64,000 nucleotides of DNA from Hymenobacter telluris. Its GTDB lineage: Bacteria; Bacteroidota; Bacteroidia; Cytophagales; Hymenobacteraceae. Made by a program: the position numbers and the translations under genes. The notes beneath the pieces were generated by a model. It ran no database searches. It saw only the letters and a list, made by a program, of their open reading frames with translations, and had not been told where the DNA came from. Position 1 is the stretch's first letter. Every line of letters starts with the position of its first letter. This document shows, piece after piece, positions 1-10,800 of the stretch. The DNA lies in assembly GCF_017313265.1 (NCBI RefSeq), contig NZ_JAFLQZ010000020.1, forward strand, positions 31,104 through 95,103, given 5' to 3'.

Positions 1-214
1 ACACAAACTTCACATCGGCCTGCTGGCTGATGCGCGCCAGTGCGGTTTTCAGCTCCAGGTTGTTGATTTCTAGGCTGATAGTTCGGGAAAGAATTTCCTG
101 CTGCTGCGGAAGCAAGCTGGCACCACCTGCCTGAAGTGGCAGCAACGACCAAGTCAGGCATAAGAATGGGGCGGATAGCCCCAGCCGAACCCGGGAGGGT
201 AAAGTATTAGCCAT
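1..214 (-). CDS. TonB-dependent receptor with STN domain (N-terminal fragment)
   Basis: Only the first 71 codons lie in the window; the gene runs off the left edge. It starts at an ATG whose complement is at 212-214. Residues about 1-33 form a long signal peptide with a hydrophobic stretch (LGLSAPFLCLTW). From about residue 42 the sequence (SLEINNLELKTALARIS, then QQADVKFV) fits a secretin/TonB N-terminal (STN) domain, the periplasmic part of a transducing outer-membrane receptor that contacts a FecR anti-sigma factor. It follows the fecR-like gene by about 150 bases on the same strand, the usual order for such signalling systems. The substrate cannot be read from this fragment. The family call is good, but the fragment is short. 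Confidence 0.75.
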   Translation of the reverse strand, partial: MANTLPSRVRLGLSAPFLCLTWSLLPLQAGGASLLPQQQEILSRTISLEINNLELKTALARISQQADVKFV

Positions 215-361
215 ATTTTTGGGGGATTTTTGGGGAGAATAGGCGTCGCCATCTGGCCGGATGCGGCGGCGTGCAGAGGCCGAGGGAGGTACGAACTTCA
301 CCGGCCTTTTTTGCGCGAAAACGAGGAGAGTCAGGTCATAGCAACACAGAGAAAAAAGGGG

Positions 362-1483
362 TTACTGGCAGCCGGAGCCAGTCACAACAATTTGCGTGTC
401 CAGCACTTCGTAGTTGGCCCGCACTGCCTTGCACAGCAGGTTCAGTTTCTCGAACAGCGGTTCATCGTTGAGGGAAGCCGTAATCGGGCAGTTGCTCAGC
501 GTGGCTTCATCGTACACAATGTCCACGTTGTAAGCCTGTTCGATGTCCGCAAACACCTTGCGGATGGGAGTGTCCACGTAGTCGAAGGCTACTGCCCGCG
601 GAGTGCCCGGCTGCAAAGCGGGCTGCGGTACCAGGGAGCGGAGAAGCTTTTGGTCTTTGAGGCGATAAGTAGCTTGCTGGTTGGGTGCCAGCACAAAGCC
701 TTCCAGCTTGCGCGTCTGGGTTGCTAGTTGCGCCTGCTCACTTTCGCGGGGGTACACCGATACGCGGCCGGTTTTCACGGTTACTACCACGTTGGGCGCC
801 TCAGGTTGGGCCTGCACCTCGAAGCTGGTCCCGAGGACTTTGGTTACCACGTGCGCCGTAGTGACAAAGAAGGGGCGTTCCGGATTTTTGGCCACTTCAA
901 AAAACGCGTCGCCTTTCAAATACACCGTCCGGTTGCGCCCCGTAAACTGGGCCGGAAACGCCAGCCGGCTGTGCGGGCGCAACAGCACCGAGCTGCCATC
1001 GGGTAAGTTCACTAGGTGCAGGGTGGCGCTGGTATTGGTTACTTCCTTCAGGGCCTGCACCTGCTGCGCCGCCGCCAGCAGGCTTTCGTACGAGGCAGCC
1101 CCGGCCTGCCGCGTCTGCCACAGCTGCCAGCCCCCCAGCAGCGCAAAAACAAGTGCGGCCGCCGCACCCCAATACCAGAGGCCACGGCGGCGCTGCTGAG
1201 TTACTGGAAGGGCAGGAAGCTGTTGCGCCTCAATTTCAGTGAAGATGCGCTGCTTCAGGTCCTGCTTTTCGTCGGTTGTCAGCCGCACCTGAGGTAGCTG
1301 GTGCAAAGCCAGCAGCATGTGGCGGGCCAGCTCCACCTCGTCGCGCTGAAATGGATACGTGGTGAGCCACTGCTGCCAAAAGGCTTCGGTGGCTGCATCG
1401 GGCGTGAGCACCCACCGAACAAAGTGCTCGTCTTGGGCAAATTCTTCAGCAGAAAAATGTAGGTAATCGTCGGGGCCGGGCAT
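362..1483 (-). CDS. FecR family anti-sigma factor
   Basis: A 373-residue inner-membrane anti-sigma factor of the FecR family. Residues 1-100 are the cytoplasmic part with the short helical pattern seen in Bacteroidota FecR proteins (DEHFVRWVLTPD). A single membrane segment is at about 103-121. The periplasmic FecR domain spans about 155-250 (LPDGSSVLLRPHSRL, FFEVAKNPERPFFV, VLGTSFEV). The C-terminal DUF4974 domain is at about 298-370, the part thought to touch the receptor STN domain. It lies between the ECF sigma gene upstream and the STN receptor downstream on the same strand, so it probably holds that sigma factor inactive until the receptor signals. Length and domain order are normal for the family. 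Confidence 0.93.
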   Translation of the reverse strand: MPGPDDYLHFSAEEFAQDEHFVRWVLTPDAATEAFWQQWLTTYPFQRDEVELARHMLLALHQLPQVRLTTDEKQDLKQRIFTEIEAQQLPALPVTQQRRRGLWYWGAAAALVFALLGGWQLWQTRQAGAASYESLLAAAQQVQALKEVTNTSATLHLVNLPDGSSVLLRPHSRLAFPAQFTGRNRTVYLKGDAFFEVAKNPERPFFVTTAHVVTKVLGTSFEVQAQPEAPNVVVTVKTGRVSVYPRESEQAQLATQTRKLEGFVLAPNQQATYRLKDQKLLRSLVPQPALQPGTPRAVAFDYVDTPIRKVFADIEQAYNVDIVYDEATLSNCPITASLNDEPLFEKLNLLCKAVRANYEVLDTQIVVTGSGCQ

Positions 1484-1719
1484 CAGGTAGCGGCCATCAT
1501 CCGGAAGAAGTAATGCCGGACTAGAGGCCTTTGCTAGCTAAGAGCGGGGCACCTGGTTTTTCTACCACGCGCCACCCATATTTTTTTCACTTTTTTCCAT
1601 GAATCGGCTTTTCCGCCAAGGCAGCCCTCTTTTCGGGCCACGTAGCCGCCCTGCGCAATAAGTTAATCGGGTGTTGTGCGGCTCACTGTGCGGGTTGCAA
1701 AGCAGCGGCCGGGCGCTGC

Positions 1720-2319
1720 TCAAACGCCCGGCAGCAAAAGCAGCAGGGCCAAACTGATAGTGAAGGAGCGGCGCAGCTTTTGGAGGGCGCGGTACAGCAA
1801 GTTGGACACGGTTTGCTCATTGAGCTGCAATAAGCCGGCTATTTCCCTGATTTTGAAGTTGTTGAAGTACTTCAGGTTGATGATTTCCTTTTCTCGGCCC
1901 GACAGTAAGCCCAGCGAAGCACTCAGCTTGATAATCCGCTGGTGCTCATCCTCGGAAGCTACCAGCTGCTGCTCTATCGAGGGCTCATTCTCGTGGTGCG
2001 CCGGACCATGCACCCACATGCGCGTTTCCTTGCGCGACTTAAGCAGTTCCCGCCGTAAGCTGCCGTAGAGGTAGAACTTCACCGATACTTCCAGCGCCAG
2101 GTTTTCTCGCCTGGCCCACAGGTTCACAAATACCGTCTGGATGCCGTCTTTCACCACTTCCTCGTCGCCGATAATGTGGTGACCGTAGGAGTAGAGCTGC
2201 TGCGCGTAACGGTCGAAAAGGGTGGCCAATGCCTGCTGCTGCCCCGCCCGAAAGGCCTGCCACAGCGCCAGGTCTTCGTTGTAGCGCTGTTCGTTGTAGG
2301 AAGGGGCGGGAGTATACAC
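1720..2319 (-). CDS. ECF RNA polymerase sigma-70 factor
   Basis: A 199-residue extracytoplasmic-function sigma factor. Region 2 (about 33-75: ATLFDRYAQQLYSYG, TVFVNLWARRENL) binds core polymerase and the -10 element. Region 4 (about 135-185: LLSGREKEIINLKYF, IREIAGLLQLNEQTVSNL) is a helix-turn-helix for the -35 element. No in-frame ATG is available near the start, so translation most likely begins at the GTG complementary to 2317-2319. The last ten residues are unusually leucine-rich (ALLLLLPGV), a small oddity. Upstream partner of the FecR protein and the STN receptor; the trio is read leftwards, with a 236-base gap to fecR. Target genes are probably the receptor and its downstream neighbours, outside the window. 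Confidence 0.93.
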   Translation of the reverse strand: MYTPAPSYNEQRYNEDLALWQAFRAGQQQALATLFDRYAQQLYSYGHHIIGDEEVVKDGIQTVFVNLWARRENLALEVSVKFYLYGSLRRELLKSRKETRMWVHGPAHHENEPSIEQQLVASEDEHQRIIKLSASLGLLSGREKEIINLKYFNNFKIREIAGLLQLNEQTVSNLLYRALQKLRRSFTISLALLLLLPGV

Positions 2320-2474
2320 GCTGAAAAGGGCAGATTCAGATGGTACAGAAGCAAGGTTAGTTGTTAAAGATATTGGAATGACAGCTATTTAGCTAGCGCG
2401 AGAAGCGGACTGTTTGACCCTGCCTGCCGCTGTGCCGCCCCACCAAGGGTAAGGCTGCTAGCCCGCAGCCTGGG

Positions 2475-5381
2475 TTACTTATTATTGATTTGCTTGGGCT
2501 TCAGCTCATCCGGACTGTTCTTAGTATAGGTGCTGAACTGCTCCCGGGAAGGCGTTTCAAACAGGTCCTTCACTACGTTGAAATCAACGGCATCTTTGGG
2601 CTGGAACTGCGCCGATTGGGCGTAGCGCAACAAGCTGTAGTAAAGCTGCCGGGCGGCCGGGCGCTGGGCGTCTTCCGTTGGCGAGAGGTTGGCGCTGGAC
2701 ACCAGCAGGCGGCCCGGCCCCACGCGCGCTTCCAGCACCAAAGCCAGGCGGCGGTTCAGAAACCAGGTGTCGATGGGCTGCACAATGGGGCGGAAGCCGG
2801 CCGGAAAGTCCTCCAGGTGCATCACTTGTGCCCGGTTTACGATTTCCCACCATTGCAGGTCGCTGTGGGCATCGGTGGGGAAATCGGTAAGGGCCGGGTG
2901 CGCAGGGTCAACAACGAAGCCCGTGACGTGCGGCGGCCGCATCTTAAACCACGACGTGTTCCAGAACACCGGCGTGAACGTCATGGCTACTTCCTTGCCT
3001 TTCACCACCTGCCCGGCGGCATTCAGGAAAACGCGGCCGCCCCGCGCCAGCACCTGCCGGGCCTGCGCATCCAGGCGGGTGCACACGTACACGTCTGACT
3101 TGGGCAGGGCGGGCAGTTGGGCCGGATACACCCAGAAACTCCAGTCGTTGGCAATGGCCGTGCCGGGCACGGCAATTTCCAGCGTCAGGTGCGTGGCTTG
3201 CGTGAGGGAGGCCAGCGGCAGGCGCACCGTGCCCAGGGGGGTGTTGGTACCGGTTGGAATAGCAGTAGGAGCAAAGCTGCCTTGCGCTACCAAGGTGCCC
3301 GCGGTGGTCTTGATGGTCCAGGTGAGGGCCGTTGAAGGCAAGGCCGCGGCGCCGTAGTGATACAGCTCGGCCGCCGCCTCCAAGGTTTCGTTGTTGGTGA
3401 ATACAAACTTCGGCAGGCGCGCCAGCGGCACCGTGGGCTGGCAAAAGCGCCGGTACTGCGCCGCCGTCACGTAGTCTTTGGCGCGGAAAAACGGGTTCAG
3501 CACCCCCACCAGCGCCGTCCCCTGGCCCGGAAAATCCTGCAACCCCAGCAACTGAAACCCGGCCAGGCCGGGCGTGCGCAGCGTGGCCTCAATTTCGTTT
3601 TTGTAGCACAGCAGTTGCAGCTTGCCCGAAGCCTGGAGAAATGCTTCCGCCTGGTCAGCCATGCCGTGGTCGGCCAGGTCCTCACGGAACAGCTCCAGGT
3701 TACGGGCCTTATACACGCCGGTGTACTGGTCGATTTCCTTGAAATCGGGGAATACGCACCACTGGCCCATTTCGTGCGTCACGTAGGGCATGGGAAATTT
3801 CTCGATGGCCGCCCGATAATCGAAGGTGCTGGTGGGCCGCTCTTTCGCCCAGGGCAGGCCCCGCGCCCCCGATTTTATCATGTACTCATTTTCCGGCACC
3901 AGCGGCCAGCTCATGGCCACTGAGGCGCCCGTGTAGAGGCGGCGCGGGTCGCGGGTTTGCCAGAACTTAACGAAGTCGGCCAGGTACTTGGCCTGGTTGC
4001 GGCCCGCTGGCTCGTTGCCGGCCGCCAGCAGGCAGTACGAAGCGTGGTTGCCGTAGGCGGTGGCCATGCGGGTGGTTTCGTCGTAGATGAACTGGTCGAT
4101 GGGTTTGCCGTCGCCCAGCGAGGTGCCGTGGTTGGGCCAGCTCGGGCCTTCGGGTTGCAGGTAGAAACCGAGCTGGTCGGCTGCCACGAAGGCTGCCTCG
4201 GGCGGACACCACGAATGGAAGCGCACATGGTTGAAACCATACTCCTTGAGCACGGTCAGCACCCGCGTCCAGGCGGGTACGTCGGTGGCGGGGTAGCCCG
4301 TCAGCGGGAACTCGCCGTTGTGCAGGTTGCCACGCAGAAACACCGGCCGCCCATTAACCAGCAGCCGGTTGCCCTGCACTTTCATTTCGCGCATCCCGAA
4401 CGTCACTTGCTGCTGGTCGGCCACGCCTTTCTTGGGTTGCAGCATGGCCGAGAGGCGGTAAAGCGCCGGATGAAATTCGTCCCAGAGCTGCACAGCCGCG
4501 CTCATCGGTAGCGTTAGCTCAACCGTGGTTTCGCCGGGTTTGGCGGTGAATGGTGCAGTAGCCGGCGCTACCTGGTGCGGCGTGTCGGTATTGAACGCCT
4601 GCGCTTGGAGCTGCACGTTGCCCGCTACCGTTTTCGCGGACGTGTTCTTCACCACCAGTTTCACCTGCGCCAGCTGGCGCGTCACATCGGGGTACACCTG
4701 CACGCTTTGCAGGAAAACGGGTGGCCCGGCCTGTAGCTCCAAACGGCCAATCAGCCCGTTCCAGTTGCCCTGAATGTGGTCGGACACGCTGTGCGAGTCG
4801 GGGCCCACGTTCATCGTTTCCAGCCGGTTATCCACGCGCACCGTGAGCGTATGCGGGCCAGGCGTAAGCGCAGCAGTTAAGTTGTATTCGTGCGGGGCTA
4901 CCAAAGAAATCTGCTGCCCAATCTCCTGGTTGTCAACCCACAAGCGGGTGGTGAAGTGGGCCCGCTCCAGAAACAGCACCAGCCGCCGGCCGCGCCAGGC
5001 CGCGGGAATGTCCACCGTTTTCTGGTACCAGGCCGGGCCCACGTAGTAGGTGGCCGGCGTCAGCCAGAACGGAATCTTGAAGTTGTTGGGCTGGCGATAC
5101 TTGGCCAGGCGCGGGTTGAAAAACCACGAGCTGTCGTAGATGGTGGCCGTCCACTTGGTTTGCAAGGAAATCGGGGCGCCTAAGTTACTTTCGGCCAGAG
5201 AGCCGGGCAGGCGCACTTTATCAGGCAGGGGGGCGCCAAACCAACGCGCGGCCACTCCCGCGTCGTGCGGGTCGAGCCGGCAGCGCCACTCCCCGGCCAG
5301 CGGCAGGACGTCCGCGGCCCGTAGCGGGCTGGCCAGCAGAACGAGCCAGAAAAAGAAACGAAGTCGAACGACAAGACGCAT
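2475..5381 (-). CDS. Glycoside hydrolase family 2 protein (beta-galactosidase-like)
   Basis: A 968-residue secreted glycosidase. A signal peptide covers about residues 1-22 (FFFWLVLLASPLRA). A jelly-roll sugar-binding domain (about 90-220) and an Ig-like domain (about 225-330) precede a TIM barrel starting near 335 (LVNGRPVFLRGNLHNGE). The expected acid/base is Glu457 in AAGNEP and the nucleophile is probably Glu537 in THEMGQW; both motifs fit GH2 retaining enzymes. The C-terminal 300 residues look like accessory beta domains. It is the last gene of a minus-strand operon, 17 bases after the GH35 gene, so it probably trims exported or surface oligosaccharides together with it. GH2 also includes glucuronidases and mannosidases, so the exact sugar is not settled. 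Confidence 0.9.
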   Translation of the reverse strand: MRLVVRLRFFFWLVLLASPLRAADVLPLAGEWRCRLDPHDAGVAARWFGAPLPDKVRLPGSLAESNLGAPISLQTKWTATIYDSSWFFNPRLAKYRQPNNFKIPFWLTPATYYVGPAWYQKTVDIPAAWRGRRLVLFLERAHFTTRLWVDNQEIGQQISLVAPHEYNLTAALTPGPHTLTVRVDNRLETMNVGPDSHSVSDHIQGNWNGLIGRLELQAGPPVFLQSVQVYPDVTRQLAQVKLVVKNTSAKTVAGNVQLQAQAFNTDTPHQVAPATAPFTAKPGETTVELTLPMSAAVQLWDEFHPALYRLSAMLQPKKGVADQQQVTFGMREMKVQGNRLLVNGRPVFLRGNLHNGEFPLTGYPATDVPAWTRVLTVLKEYGFNHVRFHSWCPPEAAFVAADQLGFYLQPEGPSWPNHGTSLGDGKPIDQFIYDETTRMATAYGNHASYCLLAAGNEPAGRNQAKYLADFVKFWQTRDPRRLYTGASVAMSWPLVPENEYMIKSGARGLPWAKERPTSTFDYRAAIEKFPMPYVTHEMGQWCVFPDFKEIDQYTGVYKARNLELFREDLADHGMADQAEAFLQASGKLQLLCYKNEIEATLRTPGLAGFQLLGLQDFPGQGTALVGVLNPFFRAKDYVTAAQYRRFCQPTVPLARLPKFVFTNNETLEAAAELYHYGAAALPSTALTWTIKTTAGTLVAQGSFAPTAIPTGTNTPLGTVRLPLASLTQATHLTLEIAVPGTAIANDWSFWVYPAQLPALPKSDVYVCTRLDAQARQVLARGGRVFLNAAGQVVKGKEVAMTFTPVFWNTSWFKMRPPHVTGFVVDPAHPALTDFPTDAHSDLQWWEIVNRAQVMHLEDFPAGFRPIVQPIDTWFLNRRLALVLEARVGPGRLLVSSANLSPTEDAQRPAARQLYYSLLRYAQSAQFQPKDAVDFNVVKDLFETPSREQFSTYTKNSPDELKPKQINNK

Positions 5382-5398
5382 GGGGGGGAGGGAAAGAG

Positions 5399-7879
5399 CT
5401 AGTTGATGGTTTTTACCGCGAGGCGGTAGCGCGGAATGGCTTCTACTTGCTGTAGCGCGCTTACCTGGCCACTAGCCGGAAACGTGGGCCGCCGGCCATC
5501 TTCGAGGTAGATAGGAGTATCCTGGCGCAGCGGCAACACGCTTATCGTCAAGGGGTTGTGCAGGTTGTCGGCCACCAGGTTGCGGTAGCTGACGCGCCAC
5601 GGGGCCCCGTTGTAGAAATCATCGGTGAGGAGCCGGGAGCCGGCGGCCAGGCGAATGGCATCCCCGGCATACGTGAAGCGCAGAATAATATCGTCCAGGC
5701 CGTTGAGCTTGGCGTTGGAGAGCGTGAGTTGCCAGCGGGCCGCCTGCTGGTAGGTGGAGTCGCTGGGTTCCACAGCACCCTTGGCCGGCCCGCCGAACCG
5801 GATGGGCGGCACCGTACCGGCCGGCTTGAGCAAGGCCGTTTTAGCGCTGATGGTACGGGTAGGAGCGGTAGCCGTGTACGTCTGGAACAAGCCATTGACG
5901 GAGCCTTTTTTGAGGGTCAGGCTACCCGTAGGCGCGGCGGGCAGGGCCGGGAACAGGCCGAGTTGAAACGCGGGCTGCCCCTCCGCCTGTAAGTGAATTT
6001 GGTTGCCCTGGAAGTAGATTTCCTGGGGTGTCATCACCAGGCGCTCGGCCCCGGCCAGCGGCGCTTTCCACGTTTGGCGGGCTTGTTCTTCGCTGAGGAG
6101 CAGTACCTGCACGGGCGGGCCGGTACGCGGCTGCACCGTGAGGGCCACGCCGGGGCCGGGCTGCACATCCGCTACGCGCACTTGGCCGTTGGTGGCCGCC
6201 ACGGGCCCGGCCGGAGTGCTTACGGCTTGCACCGTGGCCGCATCGAACACCAGCTCAGCCGGAATGCCGGGCTGCGCGAAAAAAACGTAGTAGGGCTCGG
6301 GGCCGACGGTGAGCTTGGTAAATAGCTGGGCAGTAGCGTATTTCAGCTTTGCTCCGCCAAGGTCGAGGTTGAAGGGCCAGATAAAGTAGCTGCCCGCTGG
6401 GACCGTAACGGGCGTTTGGGGGAACGTGAGCGTTTCGCCGGGTAGTTGCACCGCGAACTGCACGCCGGGCCGGGCGGGCATCGGGTAGTTGCGCACGTAG
6501 TTGTTCAGGAACAGGAAGCCGCTTTGGCCCTGCGTACGAACCGACCAGCGCGGCACGGCTAGGTCGCTGGCGTTGGTGGGCTGCACGGCAGGCGCGTGCG
6601 GCGCCATCGGGGCCAACTGGGGGCCAAACTCGTTCAGAAAATAATGCACCAGCTTGAGCTGGGCGAAGAGGGGGCTTTCGGCCCCGGTTTCGCCGAGTGG
6701 GGCCTGAAAATCGTAGCCGATGCGGGGCAAATCGTTGTAGCTGCTGGTGCGGCTCGATTCCTGTAACCAGGACAGCTTGCCCGGCGGGTTGCGGCCCCCG
6801 TGAAACATGTAGTAGCCGTACAGATTCACCCCCGAGCCCAATTGCACGGGCAGCATGGCGGCCACATCGGCGGGGGCGAGCAGTGGCCGGCGGCGGTACA
6901 TCACCGGTACGCCGCCCCCAAACTCGGCCCCCAGAAAAGGATAGTGCGCCAGCTGCGCGGGGTTGTTGCGCGGGGCCGTTTCGCCGCCCTGGATGCCCAA
7001 GTTGCCGCCCTCGCGGCTTTTGAAGCGGAAGTTGTACACCTCCACCGGCGCCATCTTGGCGGGGCCGCGCCCCCAGGGCTCGTCGGGGTAGCCGCCGAAT
7101 ACCGGCAGCACCTCCTGCTCGGGGTAGCGCGCCCCCTGCCAGCCGGTTACGGTGTAGAAGGGCACGTCGAAGCCTTCGGCCAAGGCCATTTCTTTGAGCT
7201 GCTGAATGTGCACCGCGCCCTGGCCGGTTTTGCCGCGGTTGTACTCGTTTTCGAGCTGAATGCCGATGATGGGGCCGCCGTCTTTCCACAGCAAGCCGTT
7301 GCTTTGCGCGCGTAACTGCTGCCAATAGGGGCGCACGGCGGCCAGGTAGGCGGGGGCATTGCTGCGCAGTGCCTCCGCTGGCACCTGCTTCACCAGCCAA
7401 TCAGGAAACCCGCCATTGCGCAACTCCGCGTGGTTCCAAGGGCCAATGCGGGCCAGCACCAATAGGTGGTGCTTGGCGCAGAGCTGCACAAAGGCGCGGA
7501 AGTCCCGGTCGCCAGAGAAGTTGAATTTGCCTTGCTCTTCCTCGTGAAAAATCCAGAACAGGTAGGACGCCACGATTTGCACGCCGTTGGCTTTCATCTT
7601 CAGCAGCTGCTCTTCCCAGCGGGCTTTGGGAAAGCGGGAGAAGTGAAATTCGCCCATGACGGGTAGCCAGGGCTGCCCGTCGCGGGTGAGGTACTGGCTG
7701 TTCACGCCCAGCGTGTGGCCATTGGGCGCGGTGCTGGTGCCCAGGCGCAGGTAGCCGGTTTCGGGGGGTGGGGCAGGTACGGTAGCATCCACCACCAACG
7801 GGCCCGCCGCTGGTTGGGCAAGCCCCTGGTGGCTGCCTGCTAAGGCCAGTATAACTACAAGGAAAGAGGATAGCTTCAC
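5399..7879 (-). CDS. Glycoside hydrolase family 35 beta-galactosidase, secreted
   Basis: About 826 residues from the GTG whose complement is at 7877-7879. An upstream in-frame ATG at 7948 would overlap the preceding gene by 65 bases and put 23 odd residues before the signal peptide; the GTG gives an immediate signal sequence (KLSSFLVVILALAGSHQGLA) and a 4-base gap. The GH35 signature is present: GGPIIGIQLENEYN with acid/base Glu at about 212, and nucleophile Glu at about 319 in FLGAEFGGG (GTG numbering). The N-terminal barrel is followed by beta-rich domains. GH35 enzymes release terminal beta-galactose. The gene lies between the DUF5107-TPR gene and the GH2 gene in one tight operon, so a galactose-containing glycan is the likely substrate. 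Confidence 0.92.
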   Translation of the reverse strand: MKLSSFLVVILALAGSHQGLAQPAAGPLVVDATVPAPPPETGYLRLGTSTAPNGHTLGVNSQYLTRDGQPWLPVMGEFHFSRFPKARWEEQLLKMKANGVQIVASYLFWIFHEEEQGKFNFSGDRDFRAFVQLCAKHHLLVLARIGPWNHAELRNGGFPDWLVKQVPAEALRSNAPAYLAAVRPYWQQLRAQSNGLLWKDGGPIIGIQLENEYNRGKTGQGAVHIQQLKEMALAEGFDVPFYTVTGWQGARYPEQEVLPVFGGYPDEPWGRGPAKMAPVEVYNFRFKSREGGNLGIQGGETAPRNNPAQLAHYPFLGAEFGGGVPVMYRRRPLLAPADVAAMLPVQLGSGVNLYGYYMFHGGRNPPGKLSWLQESSRTSSYNDLPRIGYDFQAPLGETGAESPLFAQLKLVHYFLNEFGPQLAPMAPHAPAVQPTNASDLAVPRWSVRTQGQSGFLFLNNYVRNYPMPARPGVQFAVQLPGETLTFPQTPVTVPAGSYFIWPFNLDLGGAKLKYATAQLFTKLTVGPEPYYVFFAQPGIPAELVFDAATVQAVSTPAGPVAATNGQVRVADVQPGPGVALTVQPRTGPPVQVLLLSEEQARQTWKAPLAGAERLVMTPQEIYFQGNQIHLQAEGQPAFQLGLFPALPAAPTGSLTLKKGSVNGLFQTYTATAPTRTISAKTALLKPAGTVPPIRFGGPAKGAVEPSDSTYQQAARWQLTLSNAKLNGLDDIILRFTYAGDAIRLAAGSRLLTDDFYNGAPWRVSYRNLVADNLHNPLTISVLPLRQDTPIYLEDGRRPTFPASGQVSALQQVEAIPRYRLAVKTIN

Positions 7880-7883
7880 GGCA

Positions 7884-10800
7884 TTACGTGGAAAGAAAGG
7901 CAGGGAAAGGCCGGCGCAGCAGCTGCAAATGCGTGTGGGCGCCGGCATGGCGTTGGTCCTGAGTTAGCACGGTGGTTAAGGCAGCTTCGGCCTCGGGCAA
8001 GTGGTGCAAACCCAGGTAACCCAGCCCAATGAGGTAACGGCAATGCAGGGCATTGCGCTGGCTTAGGTTGTCCTCGAATATCAATAAGTCAGGCAGCGAC
8101 ACGGCAAAGTAGTCGAGTTTCACGTCGTCCTCCAGATGTTGCTGGCCGTAGTGAAGCAAGCCGTTAAAAATGATTTGCCCTTGCTCCATGTTGCCTAATT
8201 GCTCCCAAGCCAAGCCCTGGTAGAAAATCTGGTCGGGCTGGGCGTCGTTGTAGAACAGGGCGGCCGCGGGCTTGCTGTTGCCGGTGGTAGCGTGCTGCCA
8301 GGCGGCCCTGGCCGCCTCCGGCTGGCCCAACGCTTCGTAAGCGCAGCCAAGCCAGTAGTGCAGCTCGTTTTCGGGAGCACCGGGCAGCTTCCCTTCGCCC
8401 AGATTACGGGGGTAGCTAGGGGCCAGGGCCTGGGTGAGGCGGGCCACGGCATTGGCGGGCCGGCCCGCGTGCAGGTCGGCTTTAGCCAGTTCGGTCAGGC
8501 TCCGCAGGTACTCGCCCGATACCTTGCCCTCGCCGCCTTCCCAAGGGTGGAACTGACGACTCATCAGGAGCTGATACGCGCGCTCCGGCTGGTTGAGTTG
8601 GTTGTATAAAGCAACGCGCTCCAGGTACAGGTCGTCGCGGAATTCGACCTGGGGTAGGTGGGTTTCCAGTAAAGCCAGCTGCTCGGGTAGTGTTCGGTTC
8701 AGGCGGCGGTAGAGCTGGGCCAGCTCCATGAGCACGCGGGCGTCGGTTGGGTCCAGCGCAAAGGCTTTTTCAAAGCAGGCCAAGGCCTGCTCGGGCTGGT
8801 TGCGTTTGTTGAAATAGGCAATGCCCAAGTTGCGCCAGGCGGTAGGGAAAGCCGGGGCCCGGACAGTGGCCAGCTCCCAGGCGGCAATGGCCTCGTCGTA
8901 CTGCCGCTTGTCGTACCAGAGGTTGCCGAGCAAATAAGGCGCTTGGGCATCGGTGGGGTTGAGGCTGGTGGCCAGCTGCAAGGCCGCAATATCTTCCAGC
9001 CGATTGGGGAAATACCGGCTGGCTGGCGTGGCGGCGCCTTGCCGAGCCGCTACCAGGGCCTGGCTGGCGTCGCCTTGCAGCTGCCGGAAACGGGCCAAAT
9101 GGTAAGCTGCAAGTGGGTCAGAAGCCGCAAAATACCGGGCAATGGTGAGTAGCTGCACTGCCTCATCGTAGCGTCCCATGGCCCCGTGGTCGAGGGCGTA
9201 TTCAATGAGTGTATGGGCATTGCCGCGGGCCAACGTTTGCACTTGGCTGATGCACGTTTGCGCCGCCGCATCGTTACTCAACCGATACGTTAGTGCCTGT
9301 TCCAGTAGTGCCCCCAGGTTGAACCCGTCCCGGCGCAGGGCTTCGGTACCGGTGGCCAAGGCTTCCGAGGTGCGGCCTAGCAAGCGCAGAGCGGCGGCCT
9401 TCACCACGTACGCCTTGCTGCTGCGGGCATTGCGGTCCAGGGCCCAATTGATGTGCTCCAGCGCCAGCGCGTAGTGGCCGCGGGCCATATCGAGTTGTGC
9501 CACGGCAAAGTAGGCCGCATCCTGCCAGGCGCTGCTCCAGGTGGCTTTGAAAAAGGCATTGTACGCTTCGTCAACCCGGTTTTGGTACTTCAGGCTAAGC
9601 CCCAGGTTGTAGTAGGCTTCTCCATCGTAGGGGTTGGGGTTGCGCTGGGTGAGGGTGGCAATGGCTTGCCGGAAGTACAACTCACTTTTCGCAAACTGAC
9701 CCCGGCGTAAATACCACCCCCCCAGCGCGTTGTTGTTGCGCGCATCCTGCGGGTCGCGGCGCAAGGCTTCCTCGTAGTAGGGCACGGGGCTGTAGGTGGC
9801 GTGTCGGTATTGCTCCAGGTGCTGGCCGGTCAGGAAAAGCTGCTCGTTGTTTTCCACCGCCGCAGGCTCCAGAGCCGGCTTGGCGGGCTGAGGTACCTCG
9901 TTTTGCTTGTTGGCGGCCGGGGCGTAGCGCAGCAGCTCAACCCCGTGGGTGTCCTGAATCAGCAGTAGCCAGTCCTGCTCGGTGGTGCCCGCGGGTAAGG
10001 TTACACGGTGCGCAAAACTTTGCTCGGGTGCCAGGTCGTGGGTTTCGTCGAGTACTGCCTGGCCAGCTAGCAGCAGCTGCACCCGGCAGCCGGGCTGGGC
10101 CGACGTTACGAACACCTTCACCTCCACTTCGGTGGCGCCAACGGCTTCCACGTTCACCAGCACGTCTTTGGTGGCATTTTTCACCACGCCCAGCGCTTGG
10201 TAAGGCAAAAAGTACTGCGTAAACGACTTTTCCTCGTAGGGCATCAGCCAAGTGAAATCCGGCTGGTTATCCGTGAACATGCCCGTCATCAGCTCGATGT
10301 AGGGGCCGTCCTCGTCGGTCAGGTTTCGGTCCCAGGCCTGCCCGAAGTCGCCGTGGCCCCAGGTCCACTGCTTTTTGCCCGGCGACACGTGGTGGTTGGC
10401 CACGTGCAGCAGCCCGGCTTGCGTGTCGTGCTCGTAGCCGCCCACAAAATCGTAGTCGGAGTGGATAGCCATGTACGAGGTGGGCACCGGAATATTGCGG
10501 TAGCGCGAAATGTCGGTGCCCGGTGCATAATCGACCTTGTAATAGGTGCCGGTGGCAATGGGGAAGGTCGATACGTCGCGCTTGCCGTGGTCGAATACCG
10601 CGTTTACGTCGGGCGGAAACACCGATTGGTAGTCGTCGTTGACGCGCACGGCCGGATTGGCCCACCACAAAAACGTCTGGGGCAAGGGCGTGCGGTTGTA
10701 GAGCTGGGCCTTGATTTCCAGGTACGCCCGGTCGGGGTGCAGCGTGAAGCCGGTCAGGCCCTTGGTGCCAAACATGCGCTCCACCTCGTTCACCCACACC

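Noticed and set aside
7880..7948. Longer GH35 start at the ATG at 7948
   Set aside because: It would overlap the upstream gene by 65 bases and place 23 non-signal residues, with three cysteines, before the signal peptide.
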